64,000 nt of DNA from Amycolatopsis thermophila (GCF_030814215.1 NZ_JAUSUT010000001.1:5394001-5458000); one strand, 5' to 3'; positions 15,612-25,256 are shown, counted from the first letter of the stretch. The notes: generated by a model not told the origin, from the letters alone. Made by a program: numbers and translations.

Positions 15612-16840
15612 TGCGCGCGGCCGGGGACCTGGTGCTCGACGAACTGTCGGCGACGGCCGCCGCCCGGCGCGCCGGGGAGGACGACCGCGTCGACGGGGTG
15701 CCCGCGCGCGTGGTCGCCGAACCGTCCACAACGGACGAAGCGGCGGCCGTGATGCGGGTCGCCGCCGCGCGCGGGCTCGCGGTCGTGCCACGGGGCGCCG
15801 GCACGAAACTGAGCTGGGGTCACCCGCCCGAGCGCGCCGACCTCGTGCTCGGCACCGGCCGGATGGACCGGATCATCGAGCACCGGGCCGGCGACCTCGT
15901 CGTGCACGTGCAGGCCGGGGTGCGGCTGGACGCCCTGCAGGAGCACCTCGCCCCGGCGCGGCAGCGGCTGGGCATCTCGCCGGTGCTGCCACCCGGTGCC
16001 GGGCCGGGCACCGTCGGCGGGGTCCTCGCGACCGCCGCGACCGGCCCGCTGCGGCTGTCCCACGGCGCGGTGCGCGACCTCCTCATCGGCGTCACCCTCG
16101 TGCGCGCCGACGGGACGGTCGCCAAGGCTGGCGGGAAGGTCGTCAAGAACGTCGCCGGCTACGACCTCGGCAAGCTGCTCACCGGCTCGTGGGGAACGCT
16201 CGGGCTCGTCACCGAAGCCGTCTTCCGCCTGCACCCGCTGCCGCCGGCCGCCCGGTGGGTCGTCGTGCCGGTGAGGTCGGCGGCCGACGCGCACGAGAAG
16301 GTCCAGCGGGTCGTGCACTCCCAGGTGGTGGCGAGCGCGCTGGAACTCGACCGGCCCGCCGATGGCCCCGCGTCGCTGGCGGTGCTGGTGGAAGGCATCC
16401 CGCAGGGCGTCGAGGGCCGCGTGCGCACCCTGCTCGACCTGCTCGGCGACGCCGAGGTCACCGACCACGCCCCCGCGTGGTGGGGCCACGCCCCGTGGGA
16501 GTCCGGCGGTGTCGCCCTGCGGCTCACCCACGAAATCGCCGGGCTGCCGCGGCTGCTCGACGCCCTCGGCGGCGCCGCCGTGCGCGGCTCGCCCGGCGTC
16601 GGCGTCCTGCACGCCGGGGTCCCCGCGGACCCCGAAGCGGTTCCCGCGTTCGTCGAGCGGGTGCGGGGCGCCTCGGCGGGCTGGGGTGGCGACATCGTCG
16701 TGCTCGACGCGCCGGCGCCGGTCAAGGCCGCGCTCGACGTGTGGGGACCGGTCCGCGGGATCACCCTGATGCGCCGCGTCAAGGACCAGTTCGACCCGGA
16801 TCGCCTGATGGCCCCCGGACGGTTCGCAGGAGGGATCTGA
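15611..16840 (+). CDS. glcE: FAD-binding glycolate oxidase subunit GlcE
   Basis: 409 aa. A second PCMH-type FAD domain occupies about 40-225 (VPRGAGTKLSWG, PGTVGGVLATAATGP, KNVAGYDLGKLLTGSWGTLGLVTE). The C-terminal part is the shorter GlcE type. It is the partner subunit of GlcD and GlcF. The last residues (MRRVKDQFDPDRLMAPGRFAGGI) are the usual conserved end. It starts within the glcD stop codon and ends one base before the glcF start, so the three are translationally coupled. Confidence 0.93.
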   Translation: MRAAGDLVLDELSATAAARRAGEDDRVDGVPARVVAEPSTTDEAAAVMRVAAARGLAVVPRGAGTKLSWGHPPERADLVLGTGRMDRIIEHRAGDLVVHVQAGVRLDALQEHLAPARQRLGISPVLPPGAGPGTVGGVLATAATGPLRLSHGAVRDLLIGVTLVRADGTVAKAGGKVVKNVAGYDLGKLLTGSWGTLGLVTEAVFRLHPLPPAARWVVVPVRSAADAHEKVQRVVHSQVVASALELDRPADGPASLAVLVEGIPQGVEGRVRTLLDLLGDAEVTDHAPAWWGHAPWESGGVALRLTHEIAGLPRLLDALGGAAVRGSPGVGVLHAGVPADPEAVPAFVERVRGASAGWGGDIVVLDAPAPVKAALDVWGPVRGITLMRRVKDQFDPDRLMAPGRFAGGI

Positions 16841-16841
16841 G

Positions 16842-18167
16842 ATGACCGGGCCCGCGTTCGACGACCACCACCCGCCCTCGGCCGACCTCCTCGACGACTG
16901 CGTGCACTGCGGGTTCTGCCTGCCCACCTGCCCGACCTACCAGCTGTGGGGCGAGGAGATGGACTCCCCGCGCGGCCGGATCTACCTGATGGGCCTGGGC
17001 GTCGAGGGCGAGCCCATGACACCGGAGATGGTGCAGCACTTCGACGCCTGCCTCGGGTGCATGGCGTGCGTGACCGCCTGTCCCTCCGGTGTGCAGTACA
17101 ACCGGCTGATCGAGGCGACCCGCGCCCAGGTCGAACGCCGCCACCCGCGCCCACGGCGCGAACGCCTGCTGCGGAACGCGATCTTCAGCGTGTTCCCGTA
17201 CCCGCGGCGGCTGCACGCCCTGCGCGGACCGCTGCGGGCCTACCAGGCCAGCGGCCTGGCCGGTGTGGTGCGCCGCGTCCTCGGCCGCGCCTTCCCGCGG
17301 CTGGCCGCGCTGGAATCGCTCGCCCCGCCCCTGGGGTCATTCGAGCGGGTCCCGGACCGGATTCCGGCGCACGGCACCCGGCGCGGCACCGTCGGGATGC
17401 TGCTCGGCTGTGTGCAGCGCGAGTTCTTCCCCGGCGTCAACGCGGCCACCGCGCGCGTGCTGGCCGCGGAGGGGTTCGACGTCGTCGCGCCGCGCGTGCA
17501 GGGCTGCTGCGGCGCCCTCAGTGTCCACAACGGACGCGAGGACGAGGCGCAGTCCTTCGCGCGCAAGCTGATCGACACCTTCGACGGCTCCGGCGCCGAC
17601 TGGATCGCGGTCAACGCCGCCGGGTGCGGGTCGGCGATGAAGGAGTACGGCGACCTCCTCGCCGACGACCCCGCCTACGCCGGGCGGGCGCGCGAGTTCG
17701 CCGGCCGCGTGCGGGACGTGTCCGAACTGCTGGCCGAGCAGGGGACGGTCGCACCGCGGCACCCGCTGCCGGTCACCATCGCCTACCACGACGCCTGCCA
17801 CCTCGCGCACGCGCAGGGGATCCGGGCTCAACCGCGTGAGCTGCTGCGGGACATCCCCGGCCTGACCCTGCGCGAGATCCCCGAGGCCGAGATCTGCTGC
17901 GGCTCGGCCGGGATCTACAACATCCTCAACCCCGTTGCCGGGGGTGAACTGGGCGAGCGCAAGGCCCGCAACGTGCTCGCCACCGGCGCGCCGCTGCTGG
18001 TCACCGCCAATCCGGGGTGCCTGATGCAGGTGGCCGCCGCGCTCGACGCTCTCGGCGAGCCCGTGCGGCTCGCCCACACCATCGAGGTGCTCGACGCCTC
18101 GATCCGGGGACTCCCGGCCGACGGGGTCGGGTGGGCGCGTTCGCGCCAGGACGCTGCTGTTCCGTGA
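16842..18167 (+). CDS. glcF: Fe-S subunit GlcF of glycolate oxidase
   Basis: 441 aa. Two ferredoxin-type [4Fe-4S] motifs lie at Cys20/23/26/30 (DCVHCGFCLPTC) and Cys70/73/76/80 (ACLGCMACVTAC). Two CCG domains follow, marked by QGCCGALSVHNG and EICCGSAGIYN, plus YHDACHLAH. This subunit carries electrons from the flavin subunits to the respiratory chain. Membrane attachment is peripheral; no transmembrane helix is seen. Confidence 0.93.
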   Translation: MTGPAFDDHHPPSADLLDDCVHCGFCLPTCPTYQLWGEEMDSPRGRIYLMGLGVEGEPMTPEMVQHFDACLGCMACVTACPSGVQYNRLIEATRAQVERRHPRPRRERLLRNAIFSVFPYPRRLHALRGPLRAYQASGLAGVVRRVLGRAFPRLAALESLAPPLGSFERVPDRIPAHGTRRGTVGMLLGCVQREFFPGVNAATARVLAAEGFDVVAPRVQGCCGALSVHNGREDEAQSFARKLIDTFDGSGADWIAVNAAGCGSAMKEYGDLLADDPAYAGRAREFAGRVRDVSELLAEQGTVAPRHPLPVTIAYHDACHLAHAQGIRAQPRELLRDIPGLTLREIPEAEICCGSAGIYNILNPVAGGELGERKARNVLATGAPLLVTANPGCLMQVAAALDALGEPVRLAHTIEVLDASIRGLPADGVGWARSRQDAAVP

Positions 18168-18175
18168 GGTGATCG

Positions 18176-19873
18176 ATGTACCGGCAGGTTCTCGACCCGG
18201 TCGCCGGGTCGCTCGCGTGGTCGTCGCTCGTCGCGGCGATCCCGCTGCTCACCCTGTTCGTCCTGCTCGGCATCCTGCGCATGACCGCGTGGCTGGCCGC
18301 GCTGATCTCGCTCGCGGTCTCCCTGGTGGTGGCCATCGTGGTGTACCCGATGCCGGCCGGGCCCGCGTTCCTGGCCGCGTCCGAGGGCGCGGCGTTCGGG
18401 TTCTTCCCGATCCTGTGGATCGTGATCAACGCGATCTGGATCTACAACATGACCGTGGCGACCGGCCACTTCGACGTGCTGCGGCGCTCGTTCGCCCGGG
18501 TCAGCGACGACCAGCGGATCCAGGGCGTCATCATCGCGTTCTCCTTCGGCGCGCTGCTGGAGGCGCTCGCCGGGTTCGGCACCCCGGTCGCGATCACCAG
18601 CGTCATGCTCATCGCGCTGGGGTTCCGGCCGCTCAAGGCCGCCGCGGTCGCCCTGGTCGCCAACACCGCGCCGGTGGCGTTCGGGGCGCTCGCCGTGCCG
18701 ATCACCACGCTGGCGACCGTGACCGGCCTGCCCCTGCACGACCTGTCCTCGATGGTGGGGCGGCAGACGCCGGTGCTGGGCGTGTTCGTGCCGCTCGCGC
18801 TGGTGTTCATCATCGACGGCAGGCGCGGCATGCGGCAGACCTGGCCCGCCGCGCTGGTGTGCGGCCTGGTGTTCGCCCTCGCCCAGTTCGCCACCTCGAA
18901 CTACGTGAGCGCGCCGCTGACCGACATCGTCGCCTCGCTGCTGTCGGCCGGGGCGATGGTGCTGTTCCTGCGCGTCTGGCGCCCGGCCGAGTCCTATGTG
19001 GAGGGTGGCGGGGTGCGGACCGCCACCGCGGGCACCGCCGCGGCGGGCGGCACCGAACGGGCCGGCGGGTCCACCGCGACGATCGAGCGGCCGCGGCCGC
19101 CCGCGGGCGGCGGGAACGGCGGCGAGCGCGACCGCGGGAGCGAGGTGTTCCGCGCCTACGCGCCGTACCTCATCATCATCGCGGTGTTCGCGCTCGCGCA
19201 GATCCCGGCGATCAAGGACGCGCTGACCAGCGTGACCAAGACGTTCAACTGGCCCGGCCTGCACATCCAGTCCGCCAGCGGGAAACCCTCGAGCGTGCCG
19301 CAGTTCAAGTTCGACTGGCTGGACGCCGCCGGCACGCTGCTCATCATCGCCGGGCTGCTGACCATCCCGGTGATCGGCATCCGGCCGGCCCGGGCCCTGC
19401 GCGCGTACCTGTCCACCTACCGGCAGCTGGCCACCGCGATCGTCACCGTGATGGCCGTCCTCGCCCTGGCCTACGTCATGAACGCCAGCGGGCAGACCGC
19501 GACGCTGGGCACCTGGATGGCCGGCGCGGGCGGTGTCTTCGCGCTGATCTCGCCGATCCTGGGCTGGCTGGGCGTCGCCGTCACCGGGTCGGACACCTCG
19601 TCGAACTCGCTGTTCGGGGCACTGCAGGTGGTCGCGGCCCAGAAGGCCGGGCTGTCGGCCACGCTGCTCGCCGCGGCGAACTCCTCCGGCGGCGTGCTCG
19701 GCAAGATGATCAGCCCGCAGAACCTGGCGATCGCGGCGGCGGCGGTCGGGCTGGCCGGCCGCGAGGGCGACCTGTTCCGCCGGGTCCTGGTGTGGAGCCT
19801 GGTGTTCGTCGCCGTGATGTGCCTGCTGGTCTACCTGCAGTCGACGGCGGTGCTGAGCTGGATGGTGCCCTGA
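18176..19873 (+). CDS. lctP: L-lactate/glycolate permease (LctP family)
   Basis: 565 aa with about a dozen hydrophobic segments. Family motifs are GFGTPVAIT, ANTAPVAFGALAVPITTLA and TGSDTSSNSLFGALQ, with GVLGKMISPQNLAIAAAA near the end. A low-complexity hydrophilic linker (about residues 282-325, Gly/Ala/Thr then charged) separates the two halves and looks like a lineage-specific insertion. It imports lactate or glycolate with protons for the GlcDEF oxidase encoded just upstream (8-bp gap), so the four genes form a complete uptake and oxidation operon. Confidence 0.92.
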   Translation: MYRQVLDPVAGSLAWSSLVAAIPLLTLFVLLGILRMTAWLAALISLAVSLVVAIVVYPMPAGPAFLAASEGAAFGFFPILWIVINAIWIYNMTVATGHFDVLRRSFARVSDDQRIQGVIIAFSFGALLEALAGFGTPVAITSVMLIALGFRPLKAAAVALVANTAPVAFGALAVPITTLATVTGLPLHDLSSMVGRQTPVLGVFVPLALVFIIDGRRGMRQTWPAALVCGLVFALAQFATSNYVSAPLTDIVASLLSAGAMVLFLRVWRPAESYVEGGGVRTATAGTAAAGGTERAGGSTATIERPRPPAGGGNGGERDRGSEVFRAYAPYLIIIAVFALAQIPAIKDALTSVTKTFNWPGLHIQSASGKPSSVPQFKFDWLDAAGTLLIIAGLLTIPVIGIRPARALRAYLSTYRQLATAIVTVMAVLALAYVMNASGQTATLGTWMAGAGGVFALISPILGWLGVAVTGSDTSSNSLFGALQVVAAQKAGLSATLLAAANSSGGVLGKMISPQNLAIAAAAVGLAGREGDLFRRVLVWSLVFVAVMCLLVYLQSTAVLSWMVP

Positions 19874-19897
19874 GGCGCCGGTGGGCCGGGACCCGGA

Positions 19898-20719
19898 TCA
19901 GCCGGCGGGACGTTCGGCGGCCGGGTCCCGGTAGCCCATCGCGCGCGACGCCTCCGCCGCCGCCTCCCTGAGGTGACCGACCTGCGAGGCGCGTTCGGCG
20001 TCGGGCAGGTGCGAGGACAGGCCGCTGAGGCTCAGGGCGGCGATGACCTCGCCCTCGTGGTCGCGGATGCCGACGCTGACGGCGGTGACCCCCTCTTCCA
20101 CGTCGTCGCGGCTGACCGAGTAGCCGTCCTGGCGGATCCGGGCGATCTGCTCCCGCAGCTGCGCCTCGGTGGGCCGGCTGCCGAACCGGCGCTGGAACGG
20201 CCCGGCCAGGTAGGCCTCGAGCTGCTCCGCGGGCAGGTGGGCGAGCAGCAGACGGGGACCGGCGCCCAGGTGGAGCGGCAGCGTGCCACCCACCCGCAGG
20301 GTGTGGGTGGCCGCGTACCGGCCGTCGAGGCGTTCCAGGCAGACGGCTTCGTCCCCGCGCCGCACCGTCAGGAACACGGTTTCCCCGGTCCGGCGGAAGA
20401 CGTCGCGCATCGCGGGCAGCGCCCGGTCGCGGACGCTGAGCCGGCGGGCCATCGCGCTCCCGATCCGGAAGGCGCCGACCCCGAGCCGGTAGGACCCCGC
20501 GGAGGGGCGTTCCACGAAGTCGCCCGCGGCGAGGGTGGTGAGGATGCGGTGGCAGGTGCTCTTGTTCAGGTCGAGCCGGCTCGCGATGTCGCCGAGGGTG
20601 AGCTCGTCGGTCGCCTCGGCGAGCAGCTCGAGCACGGCCATCGCCTTCACCAGGACGCGAACGGGGCCCGCGCCGCCGCTCGTCCGGTCCTCGTGCTCGG
20701 CTTCCTCATGCCCAGCCAC
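19898..20719 (-). CDS. IclR-family regulator of the adjacent transport/catabolic cluster
   Basis: 273 aa. An N-terminal winged helix (about 20-85: LTLGDIASRLDLNKSTCHRI) is followed by the IclR effector domain (about 100-255: GETVFLTVRRGDEAVCLERLDG, VGIRDHEGEVIAALSLSG). It is the last gene of the leftward operon, 33 bp after the PfkB kinase, so it is probably co-transcribed with the genes it controls. TTTCAC(N3)GTGAAA-type repeats in the divergent promoter region at 25256-25423 resemble IclR-family sites and are the likely targets. It converges on the lactate permease gene (24-bp gap); control of that operon is a less likely alternative. Confidence 0.92.
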   Translation of the reverse strand: MAGHEEAEHEDRTSGGAGPVRVLVKAMAVLELLAEATDELTLGDIASRLDLNKSTCHRILTTLAAGDFVERPSAGSYRLGVGAFRIGSAMARRLSVRDRALPAMRDVFRRTGETVFLTVRRGDEAVCLERLDGRYAATHTLRVGGTLPLHLGAGPRLLLAHLPAEQLEAYLAGPFQRRFGSRPTEAQLREQIARIRQDGYSVSRDDVEEGVTAVSVGIRDHEGEVIAALSLSGLSSHLPDAERASQVGHLREAAAEASRAMGYRDPAAERPAG

Positions 20720-20752
20720 AGTCGTCGGTCATCCTCTCGATCCGGAAGGCGT

Positions 20753-21739
20753 TCACGTGCCCGAGGCCAGCGGCGATCTCGGCGGGGCCGCACCGCCCAG
20801 ATCGGCCGGCCGCTCTGACCAGAAGCGTAACGTGCCGGCCAGGTCGGTGATTCCGGCGTCGGAACCGAGGCCCTGCGCGACCAGTGCCGAGGCCGCGGTG
20901 CCCAGGCGGGCCGCGTCGAGCACGTCCCACCCGTGGCACAGTCCGACGATGAAACCCGCGGAGTAGGCGTCGCCGCAGCCGGTGGTGTCCACCACCGGGA
21001 CGCCGAAGGCGGGAATCCCGGTGAAGCCCGTCCGGCCGGCGACGAGGGAGCCGTCGCCGCCCCGGGTGACCACCACCGTGCCGACCCCGTGCGCGCGCAC
21101 GAGCCCGGCCGCCCGGTGCAGGTCCGCGGTTCCCGTCAGGGCGCGGATCTGGTCGTCGTTGGGCAGCAGGTACTGGGTGTGCCGCAGGGACGGGCGCAGG
21201 TCCTCGAGCAGGCCGGGCGGGACCGAGGTCCGGAGCAGGTCCATCGTGGTGATCGTCCCGTGGTCCCGCGCGAACCGCAGCAGCTCGGGCAGCACCGAGG
21301 TGGTGAAGCCGCCGAGGGCGTCGGGACCGCCGACGTGCAGGACGTCGGCCTCGGCGACGGCCGCCCAGTCGACGTCGTCCGCGGTGAGGGCGTCCATCGC
21401 GCCGGCGGCGTGCAGCGACGGCCGCTCACCGTTGGGCCGGATCGGCAGGATCGAGGCGGGGGTCGCCCGGCCCGCCTTGACCGCGAGGCGCTCGGTGACG
21501 CCCTGCTCGCCGAGCAGCAGCCGCAGCACGCGGCCGGCGGTGTCGTCGCCGATGGCGCCGAAGCTGGTGACCTCGGCGCCCAGCTTGGCCAGGTCGACCG
21601 CGGTGCCGCCGGCGGTGCCCGCGGCGGTCACCTTGATCTCGTCCAGGGCGAGCCGGCCCTGGCCGGGCGGGATCGCGGACACCGGCCGTCCCAGCACGTC
21701 GAAGATGTGCGCGCCGAGGCACACCACCTTGGGGGTCAT
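20753..21739 (-). CDS. PfkB-family carbohydrate kinase
   Basis: 328 aa ribokinase/PfkB fold. GTAGGTAVDLAKLGA is the N-terminal substrate signature; VVDTTGCGDAYSAGF carries the catalytic Asp (GCGD) and anion hole. It phosphorylates a sugar or sugar-like alcohol; the substrate is unknown. It overlaps the aldolase gene by 4 nt (ATGA) and sits beside it and the ABC transporter. A kinase followed by a class II aldolase suggests phosphorylation of a keto-sugar at the terminal carbon and cleavage to dihydroxyacetone phosphate plus an aldehyde (inference). Confidence 0.92.
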   Translation of the reverse strand: MTPKVVCLGAHIFDVLGRPVSAIPPGQGRLALDEIKVTAAGTAGGTAVDLAKLGAEVTSFGAIGDDTAGRVLRLLLGEQGVTERLAVKAGRATPASILPIRPNGERPSLHAAGAMDALTADDVDWAAVAEADVLHVGGPDALGGFTTSVLPELLRFARDHGTITTMDLLRTSVPPGLLEDLRPSLRHTQYLLPNDDQIRALTGTADLHRAAGLVRAHGVGTVVVTRGGDGSLVAGRTGFTGIPAFGVPVVDTTGCGDAYSAGFIVGLCHGWDVLDAARLGTAASALVAQGLGSDAGITDLAGTLRFWSERPADLGGAAPPRSPLASGT

Positions 21740-22380
21740 CGGGCGGCCCCCTCGCGCTTGCGGCGGACGACGTCGTCGAGTTCGGCGGGGGACAGCACGC
21801 GCGGGGTCCCGAGGCTGTGGGCCTGGATGTGCAGGGCGCACAGCCATTCGAGCAACTGCGCCCGGTCGTAGGCGCGCTCGAGGGTGTCGCCGTAGGCGAC
21901 GGCGCCGTGGTTCTGCATCAACGCCGCGGTGCGGTCCCGCAGCGCCGCGTGGACCGACCGGGCGATCTCGTCGGTGCCGAACGTGGCGTACTTCGCGACG
22001 CGGGGCGGTCCGCCGAGCTGGAGCGCGTAGTAGTGCAGCGGCGGCAGTTCGTCCAGCACCGCCGACACCGCCGCGCTGGCGAGACCGTGGTGGTGGACGA
22101 TCGCGCCGGCCCCGGTCTCCCGGTAGATGGCCAGGTGCATCGGGGTTTCCGACGACGGCGGCGGGGTGCCCGGCCCGGTGAGCGCTTCCCCGGTCAACCC
22201 GACCACGCAGACGTCGTCGGCCTCGACCTGGTGGTAGGGGATGCTCGACGGGGAGATGGCGACCAGCTCACCCACGCGCACGCTGACGTTGCCCGCGGTC
22301 CCGATGACCAGACCGTCGGCGACCAGGCGACGTCCGGTCTCGGCGACCTGGCGGCGCGCCGCCTCGAGTTCGCCGGTCAC
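21736..22380 (-). CDS. Class II aldolase (fuculose-phosphate aldolase/AraD family)
   Basis: 214 aa from GTG 22380. Family motifs: GTAGNVSVR (phosphate binding), ISPSSIPYHQ, SSETPMHLAIYRE (catalytic Glu), IVHHHGLASAAVS (Zn-binding His residues) and LMQNHGAV (third Zn His). These enzymes cleave a keto-sugar phosphate to DHAP and an aldehyde, or are epimerases/decarboxylases of the same fold. The start overlaps the upstream ATPase stop (GTGA) and the stop overlaps the kinase start, so it is tightly coupled to both. Confidence 0.92.
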   Translation of the reverse strand: MTGELEAARRQVAETGRRLVADGLVIGTAGNVSVRVGELVAISPSSIPYHQVEADDVCVVGLTGEALTGPGTPPPSSETPMHLAIYRETGAGAIVHHHGLASAAVSAVLDELPPLHYYALQLGGPPRVAKYATFGTDEIARSVHAALRDRTAALMQNHGAVAYGDTLERAYDRAQLLEWLCALHIQAHSLGTPRVLSPAELDDVVRRKREGAAR

Positions 22381-23495
22381 CGGACCACCGCCGGGGAGGG
22401 GCCGGCCACCGCGTCCGGGGCGCCGTGCGGGACGAGGACACCGGCGTCCTCCGGCCAGTGCACCTCGACGCGCTGACCGCGGCCGACCCGGGTCGTGCCG
22501 GTCGCGGTGGTGTCCCGGACCTGGCCGGGGACACCGCCGTCGAACTCGACCAGCACCCGGCGGAAGGCGCCCTGGTAGACCACGTCGGTGACGGTCGCGG
22601 ACAGGACGTTGGCCCCCGGCCCGGCCGGCGCACCGATGCGCAGGCGCTCGGGACGCACGACGAGCGCGACGGGGCCCTGGTCGCGGCCGCCCGGTGCGCG
22701 CAGCCGGCACCAGCCGGTGTCGACCACGCCGTCGCGGGCGTGCCCGGTGAAGACGTTGGAGTCGCCCAGGAAGGTGGCGACGAAGTGGGAGGCGGGCGCC
22801 TCGTAGAGCTCCGACGGCGTGCCGACCTGCTCGATGCGGCCGTCGCGGAAGACCGCGATGCGGTCGGACAGGGCGAGCGCCTCCTCCTGGTCGTGGGTGA
22901 CGAACACGAACGTGATGCCGAGTTCCTTGTGCAGCCGCGCGATTTCCAGCTGCAGGGACTCGCGGAGCTTCTTGTCCAGTGCCCCGAGCGGTTCGTCGAG
23001 CAGCAGCGCACGCGGCTGGAAGACCACGGCGCGGGCCAGCGCGACGCGTTGCTGCTGACCGCCGGACAGCTGGGAGGGCAGCCTGCCGGCGTGGTCGCCG
23101 AGGTGGACCAGGTCCAGTGCGCCGGCGACCCGCCGCGCGATCTCCTTCTTGCCGACCTTGCGGCGCTTGAGCGGGAACGCGACGTTCTCCGCCGCGGTCA
23201 TGTGCGGGAACAGCGCGTAGTTCTGGAACACCATGCCCAGGTCCCGGCGGTGGGGCGGGACCGGCGCGATGTCGGAACCGTCGAGCCGGATCTGCCCCGA
23301 GGTGACCTCTTCGAACCCGGCGAGCATGTTCAGCGTGGTCGTCTTGCCCGAACCGCTGGGGCCGAGCAGGGTCATGAACTCGCCGGCCTCGATGGTGAGG
23401 TCGACGGCGTCCACCGCGGGACGGCGCGCGCCCCGGTAGACCTTCGTCAGGGCACGGGTTTCGATGCGGGCGCCGCTGATCTGGTCAGGCCGCAC
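22377..23495 (-). CDS. ABC transporter ATPase, spermidine/putrescine (PotA) type
   Basis: 372 aa. Walker A GPSGSGKTT (45-53), signature LSGGQQQRVALARA, Walker B ALLLDEPLGALD, switch VTHDQEEAL, and a C-terminal TOBE domain (about 285-355) place it in the PotA/AfuC/UgpC group. It energises the two permeases encoded just upstream, with which it overlaps by 11 bp, using the binding protein encoded on the other strand. Confidence 0.93.
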   Translation of the reverse strand: MRPDQISGARIETRALTKVYRGARRPAVDAVDLTIEAGEFMTLLGPSGSGKTTTLNMLAGFEEVTSGQIRLDGSDIAPVPPHRRDLGMVFQNYALFPHMTAAENVAFPLKRRKVGKKEIARRVAGALDLVHLGDHAGRLPSQLSGGQQQRVALARAVVFQPRALLLDEPLGALDKKLRESLQLEIARLHKELGITFVFVTHDQEEALALSDRIAVFRDGRIEQVGTPSELYEAPASHFVATFLGDSNVFTGHARDGVVDTGWCRLRAPGGRDQGPVALVVRPERLRIGAPAGPGANVLSATVTDVVYQGAFRRVLVEFDGGVPGQVRDTTATGTTRVGRGQRVEVHWPEDAGVLVPHGAPDAVAGPSPAVVR

Positions 23496-24276
23496 GGCGG
23501 TTCCTCCTCGTCAGGGTGGCCAGTCCCAGCAGGGCGGTGGAGACCACGAGCACGACGGTGGAGGCCGCCGCGATGGTCGGGTCGACCTCGTTGGTCACGG
23601 AGGTGAACATCCGGACCGGCAGGGTCTGCAGCGTGGGGGACTGGATGAACAGGGACACGACGACCTCGTCGAACGAGGTGACGAACGCGAACAGGGCGCC
23701 GGCGAGCACGCCGGGCCGGATCAGCGGGAAGGTGACCGACCGGAACGTCGTCCACGGCGCGGCGCCCAGGCTGGCCGAGGCGCGCTCGAGCACGCGCTCG
23801 AAGCCGGCCAGCGCGGCTGTCACGTTGACCGTCACGAAGGGCAGGGCCAGCACCGTGTGGGCCGCGATGAACCCGGCCGGGGTGCCGATCAGCCCCCAGC
23901 CGAGGAACGCCGCGTACATCGCGACCGCGACCACGATGCCCGGCACGATGAGCGGCGCCATCAGCAGTCCGTCGACCGCGCCCTTGCCGCGGAACTTCCG
24001 TCCCGCGAGCGCGAAGGCGGCCATGGTCCCGAGCACGGTCGCCACCGCGGTGACGATCAGGGCGAGCTGCAGCGAGACCAGCAGCGAGGTGAGCCAGCTC
24101 GACTCGGTGAAGAACGTGACGTAGTGCTGGAGGCTCCAGGACCGGGGCGGGAAGGCGAAGCTGTCCTCGCCGGAGAAGCTGATCGGGATCACGATCAGCG
24201 TCGGCACCACCAGCCACGCGCCGGTGAGGATGCCGAAGGCGATCAGGACGGCGCGCAGGCCACCGCTTCTCCTCAT
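23485..24276 (-). CDS. ABC transporter permease, PotC type
   Basis: 263 aa with six predicted membrane helices. The EAA-type loop ASASLGAAPWTTFRSVTFPLIRPG is the ATPase contact of PotC-like permeases; FVTSFDEVVVSLFI is also typical. The ATG overlaps the stop of the first permease (ATGA). Confidence 0.92.
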   Translation of the reverse strand: MRRSGGLRAVLIAFGILTGAWLVVPTLIVIPISFSGEDSFAFPPRSWSLQHYVTFFTESSWLTSLLVSLQLALIVTAVATVLGTMAAFALAGRKFRGKGAVDGLLMAPLIVPGIVVAVAMYAAFLGWGLIGTPAGFIAAHTVLALPFVTVNVTAALAGFERVLERASASLGAAPWTTFRSVTFPLIRPGVLAGALFAFVTSFDEVVVSLFIQSPTLQTLPVRMFTSVTNEVDPTIAAASTVVLVVSTALLGLATLTRRNRRAA

Positions 24277-25202
24277 AGTGCCGCACCTCCGGCGATGCTC
24301 GTTCCGGTCGCCCGGGTCCCCTTGGTGCGCGTCGCGAACTGCACGCCCCCGACGAGCACGAGGGTGAGCACGAGCAGCGCGACGGCGAGCGCCCCGGCGC
24401 CGCCGAAGTTCACGAGCTGGTTGACCTGGACGGAGATGAACTGGGCGAGCATGGATTGCTGCGGCGAACCGACGAGCGAGGGCGTCACGTAGAACCCGAG
24501 CGACAGGACCATCACCAGCGTCGCGCCCGCGGCCACCCCGGGCAGCGACAGCGGCAGGTACACCCGCAGGAAGGCGGTGACCGGGCGGGCGCCGAGCGAG
24601 AGCGCGGCATCGACCAGGCGGCGGTCGATCCCGCGCATCGTGGTGTACACCGGCAGCACCACGAACGGCAGCATGACCTGCGCCATCGCCAGGGTCACGC
24701 CGGCGGTCGTGCCCAGCAGGCGGACCTGCCCGATCCCGATCGCGCGCAGCAGCGAGTTCACGACGCCGTTGTCCTGGAGCAGCACGACCCAGGCGAACGT
24801 GCGGGCCATCAGCGACGTCCAGAACGGGACCAGCACGACGGCGAGGAGGACCGCGCGCCACCGGGACGAGGCGATCGTCATCAGGTACGCGTACGGGTAG
24901 GCGCAGAGCAGGCACACGATCGTCACGATCACCGCCATGCCGAGCGTGCGCAGGACGATCGTGAGCGCCACGTCGTCGGTCACGATGGCGGTGTAGTTGC
25001 CGAAACCGGACTGCGGGGTGGTCACCGACAACCACAGCAGGCGCAGCGCGGGCACCACGAAGAAGACGACCAGCACGACGAGCGCGGGGGCCACGAGGAG
25101 CAGGCCGAGCCGGCGCATCCGGTGCCGGCCGCGGTGCGCGGGCGGCGAGGTCCCGCGCCGGCTGGCGCGCGGGATCGTGCTGGAAGGGGAGGTCACAGCC
25201 AT
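24273..25202 (-). CDS. ABC transporter permease, PotB type
   Basis: 309 aa from ATG 25202, which has GGAAGGACC upstream; a longer in-frame reading runs through the operator region and is rejected. The N-terminal 40 residues are basic and Ser/Arg-rich, followed by six membrane helices. The EAA loop is DAALSLGARPVTAFLRVYLPLSLPG. First gene of the leftward operon (permease, permease, ATPase, aldolase, kinase, IclR). Confidence 0.92.
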   Translation of the reverse strand: MAVTSPSSTIPRASRRGTSPPAHRGRHRMRRLGLLLVAPALVVLVVFFVVPALRLLWLSVTTPQSGFGNYTAIVTDDVALTIVLRTLGMAVIVTIVCLLCAYPYAYLMTIASSRWRAVLLAVVLVPFWTSLMARTFAWVVLLQDNGVVNSLLRAIGIGQVRLLGTTAGVTLAMAQVMLPFVVLPVYTTMRGIDRRLVDAALSLGARPVTAFLRVYLPLSLPGVAAGATLVMVLSLGFYVTPSLVGSPQQSMLAQFISVQVNQLVNFGGAGALAVALLVLTLVLVGGVQFATRTKGTRATGTSIAGGAAL

Positions 25203-25231
25203 GATCGGGGTCCTTCCGGTGTGCCGACCGG

Positions 25232-25256
25232 ATATGTGTCGTGACACGACACGTAT
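25232..25256. promoter_or_regulatory. 25-bp palindrome in the divergent promoter region
   Basis: Arms of 12 bp around a central A, with one mismatch; the inner 17 bp (GTGTCGTGACACGACAC, 25236-25252) are perfect. It sits 30 bp upstream of the PotB-type start, downstream of the predicted leftward start site, where a repressor would block transcription. Its sequence differs from the neighbouring TTTCAC repeats, so a second regulator, not encoded in the window, may bind here. Confidence 0.65.

Noticed and set aside
12504..15791. 1,095-codon leftward frame across several genes
   Set aside because: It crosses the dimethylformamidase-like gene in another frame and glcD/glcE in antisense; no domain is recognisable.
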